A stretch of 64,000 nucleotides of DNA from Casuarina equisetifolia (Eukaryota; Streptophyta; Magnoliopsida; Fagales; Casuarinaceae), in the NCBI GenBank assembly GCA_028551475.1, contig CM052358.1:4342501-4406500 (forward strand). The letters run 5' to 3'. This document shows, piece after piece, positions 62,261 through 64,000 of this stretch (position 1 is its first letter; every line of letters starts with the position of its first letter). The notes under the pieces were generated by a model. It had not been told where the DNA came from, searched no databases, and was given only the letters and a program-made list of their open reading frames with translations. The position numbers and the translations under genes were made by a program.

Positions 62261-63638
62261 CTATTAGTTTTTCTTTTTTTTTTCAGTGATGGATAAACAA
62301 CCAAAGCTTAATAATATCTAAATTCTTTTGCTATCATCATTAGCTTTGCACAATAATCATTATTGAGCTCAAGATCACACAAGGTAAAATAAAATTAACA
62401 TTAACATGAGGTGAATTATATTTAATCTAAGCTCTAGTACCAAGTTAGAAAGTTTAAAATTTTAATTTAAAAATTAATTTAAGAATTTGAGAATTATTTT
62501 TTAATTATATTTTATATAAAAAATATTTAATATAATATTCTCGTATTGCATACAACTAATTTCATTTTTTAACATCATAAAGCTATATATTAGTAATGTG
62601 AAAAAAAAATTGTCAAAAAACACATTATTATACTTTGTTATAAATTGAGTTGATGTGACTGCCACAATGAAGAATTGCCTACTATCCTCTACAACACACA
62701 AACTACTCTTTCACCCTTACAAAATCTAGCAAATAAAGTAGAAGATTTTTCCATATTCAACTTACAATTTCATACCATTAGATGATGAATAGTATGTCTC
62801 TTTTTTCACCTTGTAAATCTAGATATATACAAAGTTTTATATTATTTAGTCATTATTTGTGGTGAGCATGTATGAATTATCTTCTCCTCGTAACATTTTG
62901 TATTCTGATTTTTTTACAATCAATTGAAGCAAGCATTATCCACCAATCTCATGTTAATATCAACAAATTCACATACTTATATCGTAATCTCAATCTTTAT
63001 ATTTTGAATGCACGTGTCAAGTAAAAATTTACTTGATTGTTCAAAACTCTATGAAATAAAATTCTATAAGCTTGATAGTATTAAGAAACTTTGCAAAAAA
63101 AGATATTGAAAAACTCATTCATTCATTAAAACTAATTTATGAGAAAGAAAAAGACATTTAGATATAAAAAATAAAATGGGTCAATATATAAGTAATATCT
63201 AATAAACATAATATCGAAGAATTATTTTTTAAAGAACTTAATCCACAGATGGAGAAGTATTCTTATATAAAATTTTAACTCTAATATTATATTAAAAAAT
63301 TAATGTCTTTTCGAAATTAACCTTTTAAGTTTTCAACCAGAGACCGTACAAAGGATGAAAGATTGCCATTTTCGACTTGACTCCCAAGCTCAACTTCAGC
63401 TGCCCCAAAATTACGTTGCGTGAGAAGCTCCCACACGACGCCCGCAACAAAACTATAAACCAACCCCGGGTGTTCTCGAAGGGACCATGTCCCTCTCAGA
63501 GGCCAGAAAGCCGCCTCGCCTCCTCAAGCTTCCCAAACACCAGATATCGATGTCAAATACGACCTCTCCTTTTCACTCATGACAAGCTTCAGACAACGGA
63601 AAACTGTTATTCCCTCTCTTTCTCGTTCATAATCCGTG
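62261..63638. other. AT-rich intergenic DNA between divergent FMT and UPM1
   Basis: No gene or convincing repeat is seen from 62.3 to 63.3 kb. From about 63.38 kb GC content rises and a TCTC-rich leader precedes the UPM1 start. Confidence 0.55.
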
Positions 63639-64000
63639 ATGGCTCTTGTCAATAGGCTCCAATCTTTCTCCTCTTCGCTATCCTCAATCCATCTCAGAGA
63701 GCCCAAATCCGTAAACTTTCAACCCATTTGTTCTCTACGCTATAATTTTCCTTCTTCTTCTTCTTCACCGTTTACCGAGAAACACTCTGTTGAGAGGTAC
63801 CAGAGGGATGAATGGCTGTACAAGAACCAAGTGGAGCCAATGTCATCGTGCTCATTTCCATCCGATTCTAACTCGATTAGGCAAGATGATATAGCACTGC
63901 AATTACCAGAGCTACAAAAGATGCTTCAGGTGCTGAGAGAAAAGAGAGCTGCGGAAGGGTGCGGTGGGGAGAAGGATGGGCCAGGGGATGTGTTCTTGGT
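63639..64000 (+). CDS. UPM1: Uroporphyrinogen III C-methyltransferase, 5' part
   Basis: UPM1 methylates uroporphyrinogen III with S-adenosylmethionine in plastids, the first step from the haem pathway toward siroheme, the cofactor of nitrite and sulfite reductases. The frame opens at MALVNRLQSFSS and stays open to the window end (120 codons). A Ser-rich plastid transit peptide leads into SSSSSPFTEKHSVERYQRD, a stretch I recall from Arabidopsis UPM1. LPELQKMLQVLREKR and then GPGDVFLV follow, the beginning of the tetrapyrrole methylase fold (family form GPGDVFLVGTGPGD). The catalytic domain lies beyond the window. The gene diverges from FMT. Confidence 0.9.
   Translation, partial: MALVNRLQSFSSSLSSIHLREPKSVNFQPICSLRYNFPSSSSSPFTEKHSVERYQRDEWLYKNQVEPMSSCSFPSDSNSIRQDDIALQLPELQKMLQVLREKRAAEGCGGEKDGPGDVFL

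Overview
The window is nuclear DNA from a flowering plant, probably a woody eudicot. The genes are split by many short AT-rich introns and encode recognisably plant proteins (a plastid ribosomal RRM protein, siroheme synthesis, an MCTP tether, FRIENDLY). Their promoters carry plant telo-box and site II elements, and the intergenic DNA holds a Ty1/copia retroelement and a solo LTR. I cannot name the species from sequence alone.

Left third (1-21 kb). The window opens inside a RAD21/SYN3-like cohesin gene whose C-terminal half is intact. TFB2, the p52 subunit of TFIIH, follows on the same strand (15 exons, 450 codons). A second copy of the cohesin gene then appears; it is a pseudogene and is split by a solo LTR with a perfect 5-bp target duplication. 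Next come two minus-strand genes: a Clot-type thioredoxin-like protein and the plastid ribosomal RRM protein PSRP2. PSRP2 shares a promoter of about 0.4 kb with the divergent RPL6 (eL6) gene.

Middle (21-38 kb). RPL6 is followed tail-to-tail by an uninterrupted MCTP gene (four C2 domains plus a C-terminal membrane region) on the minus strand. A mitochondrial DnaJ chaperone of the GFA2 type (18 coding exons) follows on the plus strand.

Accessory island (38-49 kb). There is a near-perfect 35-bp-arm hairpin, then a degenerate minisatellite of about 127 bp period. A complete-length Ty1/copia element (39639-46707; 450-bp LTRs, target duplication GGGAC) sits inside the minisatellite. Further degenerate repeats follow. 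No host gene is recognisable here.

Right part (49-64 kb). One large minus-strand gene (28 coding exons, 1424 codons) encodes the clustered-mitochondria protein FRIENDLY/FMT. The first exon of UPM1 (uroporphyrinogen III methyltransferase) starts divergently and runs off the end.

Themes. Most genes are housekeeping, and several serve organelles: PSRP2 and UPM1 in plastids, GFA2 and FMT in mitochondria. Three of them (RPL6/PSRP2, GFA2, FMT) have site II elements near their starts, with telo-boxes at two. I found no clearly new biological system. The most notable items are the cohesin duplication with its pseudogene, an 8-bp repeat expansion over a splice acceptor, three GC-AG introns, the hairpin beside the minisatellite, and the copia element whose LTRs differ only by transitions.
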